Positions 61,813-64,000 of a stretch of 64,000 nucleotides of DNA are shown here, piece after piece. Every line of letters starts with the position of its first letter. Positions within the stretch are counted from its first letter, which is position 1. The DNA is taken from assembly GCA_017391675.1 (NCBI GenBank), contig JAFOXR010000076.1, positions 1-64,000 on the forward strand, written 5' to 3'. Below the pieces are notes generated by a model. The model saw only the letters and a program-made list of their open reading frames with translations. It did not search any database and was not told the DNA's origin. A program made the translations under genes and the position numbers. Source of the stretch: Muribaculaceae bacterium. Its GTDB lineage: Bacteria > Bacteroidota > Bacteroidia > Bacteroidales > Muribaculaceae.

Positions 61813-62553
61813 TTAAATCTTCTTGCGCTGTCTTACCACTTCGTACATTATAATTCCGGCAGCAACCGACACATTTAACGAGTTAATCTGCCCGTATTCC
61901 GGTATAGTTACCAATTCATCACACACAGCCTCCACCTCAGGTTGCATTCCAGTATCTTCTGCTCCCATTACGATTACTGTAGGTACGGTATAATCAACCT
62001 CAGTATACAGTTTGTTTGTCTTTCCAGAAGCACCTACAATCCTACAACCATTGTTCTTTAAATAATTCAAAGCGCCCTGCATACTATGTTCACGGCACAC
62101 CTGCAAATAGTTCAATGCGCCCGCCGAAGTCTTCATGGCATCACCACTCACAGAAACGCTATGACGCTCTGGTATTACGATAGCATCAACTCCAGCACAC
62201 TCGCATGTGCGTGCTATTGCGCCAAAATTCCTCACATCAGTTATTCCATCGAGGGCCACGAGAAACGGCATTTCTCCCGATTCATAAATATCGGGCATTA
62301 CATTGCTCAAGTTACTGTAAGTAACCGACGATAATACCGCAAGAACTCCTTGATGATTCTTTCTTGTAATTCGATTGATTTTTTCCACAGGAACTCGCTG
62401 AATCAAGATTCGGTATCTTTTCACCAAATCATACAATTCATTTATCAAGTCCCCATTCAAGTCTTTCTTAACAAGTATCTTATCAATATCCTTGCCAGCC
62501 TCTATGGCTTCCATTACAGGCCTTATACCAAATATATAATCATTCTTATCCAT
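61813..62553 (-). CDS. rlmB: 23S rRNA 2'-O-ribose methyltransferase, RlmB/TrmH family
   Basis: 246-residue SPOUT enzyme. The N-terminal substrate domain (about 1-75) precedes the trefoil-knot domain with GITDVRNFGAIART (about 105-118), VIVMGAEDTGM (about 193-203) and SLNVSVAAGIIMYE (about 225-238). Likely target is a guanosine of the peptidyl-transferase loop. It follows recN by 18 bases and was probably transcribed with it. Confidence 0.92.
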   Translation of the reverse strand: MDKNDYIFGIRPVMEAIEAGKDIDKILVKKDLNGDLINELYDLVKRYRILIQRVPVEKINRITRKNHQGVLAVLSSVTYSNLSNVMPDIYESGEMPFLVALDGITDVRNFGAIARTCECAGVDAIVIPERHSVSVSGDAMKTSAGALNYLQVCREHSMQGALNYLKNNGCRIVGASGKTNKLYTEVDYTVPTVIVMGAEDTGMQPEVEAVCDELVTIPEYGQINSLNVSVAAGIIMYEVVRQRKKI

Positions 62554-62571
62554 ATTCTGTTTAGTAATCGT

Positions 62572-64000
62572 TTAAAAACCCATTAATGATTTCGCATTGT
62601 TAAGCGCGGCTTCGTCAACCTCTCTGCCACTTAACATTCTTGCAATTTCATTTATTCTGTCTTCCTTAGTCAATTCACACATTGAAGTGTAGGTAGAATC
62701 TTCACTATCGGCTTTATACACTTTATAATGGTTGTTACCCTTTGCAGCCACTTGAGGCAAATGGGTTATTGCTATCACTTGTATGTTGTCAGATATAGAG
62801 CTCATCATTTCACCCATTTTATGAGCAATTTCTCCAGAGACTCCAGTATCCACTTCATCAAATATAATTGTAGGCAACTGCATCACCTTTGCAATTATCG
62901 TCTTTATACATAGCATAACACGCGACAATTCTCCTCCCGATGCAGTATTTTCAATAGGCATCAACTGCTGCTGTTTATTGAATGAGAACATGAAGCACAC
63001 CTTATCAGCCCCTGTCAAGGACAATTCAGAATCGGAGAATTCTATATCGAATCTCATATTCTTCAGTCCTAGAGGTACAGCTGTTTCTTCAAGTGACTTC
63101 TTGAATGATTCACATCCTTTCTTACGGGAATTTGTCAATGCCAATGCGGCCTTTCGTGTCTTTGTTTCGCAATCACACAGTTCCGCTTCTAGACGTTTAA
63201 TCTCATCATCTGAATTGCTAATCAATTCAAGTTTCTTTTCATAATTGCTTTGAAGTTCCAGCAATTCATTCACGCAAGAAGCTTTATGCTTTGTTTCCAA
63301 ATCATAAATGCTGTTCAGCCTGTCATTTATACGCTCCAGTTCTTGCGGATTATCAACATATGAGTCCTGAAGTGAAGCTACTGTTCTGGCCAGATCTTTC
63401 AAATCTATAATAGTTGACTGCAAACGGTCCGAAACATCTTTCAACTCGCTGTCTACGCCTTCAATCTGCGACAAACCTCGCGATACGGTTACAAGATTTG
63501 TCAATACCGAATTTTCGTCATCTTGAATTATCGAAGAAGCAAGCCACAAATTGTGTTTAATATCCGACACATTTGACAGTCTCGCTTGTTCTCGTTCCAA
63601 TTCCTCATCTTCATTTGCAACCAGCTTAAGCGCGGCGATTTGCGACAACTGGAACTGAAGATAGTCTTCTTCTTGACGGCTCTTCTCGTATTCTGCTTTA
63701 AGTTTCTCAAGCGAAGATTTTATATGTCTGTATCGTCCGAACAAATAGGCATATTCAGCACGCTCGCTTTCATTTCCCGACACGCAATCGATTATCTTAA
63801 GCTGATAATCGGCATTTCCCACTAGCATATTGCTGTGCTGAGAATGAATATCAACCAGTTTCAGTGTAAGGTCTCTCAACACCGACAGCGTTACTGGAGT
63901 ATCATTCACGAAAGCTCTTGACCGGCCATTTGCCGAAATTTCTCTGCGCAAGATACACTCTGTACCGTAGGTTTCTATATCATTCTGCTCCAGGAAATCT
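62572..64000 (-). CDS. recN: DNA repair protein RecN (3' part; gene continues beyond the window)
   Basis: SMC-like ATPase involved in double-strand-break repair. The window ends inside the gene, and the frame stays open to base 64000 (FLEQNDIETYGTECILRREI). Visible parts are the segment ANGRSRAFVNDTPV, the long coiled coils (about 100-330 of the visible part), the ABC signature SGGELSRVMLCIK and Walker B IIFDEVDTGVSG, ending in AALNNAKSLMGF. The Walker A region lies outside the window. A start inside the window (63951) is not the true start. Confidence 0.95.
   Translation of the reverse strand, partial: DFLEQNDIETYGTECILRREISANGRSRAFVNDTPVTLSVLRDLTLKLVDIHSQHSNMLVGNADYQLKIIDCVSGNESERAEYAYLFGRYRHIKSSLEKLKAEYEKSRQEEDYLQFQLSQIAALKLVANEDEELEREQARLSNVSDIKHNLWLASSIIQDDENSVLTNLVTVSRGLSQIEGVDSELKDVSDRLQSTIIDLKDLARTVASLQDSYVDNPQELERINDRLNSIYDLETKHKASCVNELLELQSNYEKKLELISNSDDEIKRLEAELCDCETKTRKAALALTNSRKKGCESFKKSLEETAVPLGLKNMRFDIEFSDSELSLTGADKVCFMFSFNKQQQLMPIENTASGGELSRVMLCIKTIIAKVMQLPTIIFDEVDTGVSGEIAHKMGEMMSSISDNIQVIAITHLPQVAAKGNNHYKVYKADSEDSTYTSMCELTKEDRINEIARMLSGREVDEAALNNAKSLMGF

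Overview
The window is a 64 kb chromosomal segment from a low-GC member of the order Bacteroidales. The evidence is the Bacteroidetes-type promoter (TTTG, about 19-21 bases, TAnnTTTG) in front of many genes, the general lack of Shine-Dalgarno sequences, and families largely confined to this phylum: DUF4301, DUF5606, DUF5686, HU-CCDC81 plus SPOR, the long form of NusB, a C-terminal type IX secretion sorting domain, and a carbohydrate-binding GH77 4-alpha-glucanotransferase. The family within the order cannot be fixed from the sequence alone. I see no rRNA, tRNA or CRISPR array.

Layout. 0-7 kb: metF, holB, an AddB-like nuclease, rplY (L25), pth and an S4-domain protein. 7-13.2 kb: a heavy-metal RND efflux operon (His/Cys-rich small protein, adaptor with a long His-rich segment, CusA/CzcA pump, TolC-type channel). 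13.2-20.5 kb: DUF4136 lipoprotein, agmatine-to-putrescine pair aguA-aguB, DUF5686 outer-membrane protein, CYTH protein, rlmD. 20.7-30 kb: pyruvate phosphate dikinase, thioredoxin lipoprotein, DUF4301, a RelA-type (p)ppGpp synthetase with a ruined hydrolase motif, a lipoprotein and an alpha/beta hydrolase. 30.5-31.7 kb: rpsF-rpsR-rplI. 31.8-34.3 kb: an accessory islet. 34.4-40.2 kb: HU/SPOR protein, TPR protein and a murein-peptide operon (transglutaminase, NlpC/P60 endopeptidase, dipeptide epimerase). 40.5-48 kb: dnaG, an MFS transporter, a type IX cargo-like protein and malQ. 48-64 kb: class II ribonucleotide reductase, dnaA, an MCE protein, an amidase, aroE, comEC, a second NlpC/P60 lipoprotein, DUF5606, coaE, ybbR, yajC, nusB, rlmB and the 3' part of recN.

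Most of the window is housekeeping. The most unusual part is the islet between rplI and the HU/SPOR gene. It carries a LEM-3-type GIY-YIG nuclease with an extra C-terminal domain, a very acidic 70-residue protein, a 71-residue helical protein and a GNAT-like protein. It is bounded by near-identical 17-base direct repeats of the form TGTAG-N7-TGTAG. A third copy of the motif lies inside its terminator hairpin. No integrase is present, so if it is mobile it would have to be moved in trans.

Other points worth a second look are a decayed duplication behind the dipeptide epimerase, a minus-strand terminator-like hairpin with no gene in front of it at 30.2 kb, two perfect 17-base palindromes in intergenic DNA, and the degenerate HD motif of the RelA-type enzyme. 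Several start codons were moved downstream because the promoter overlaps the longer reading frame.
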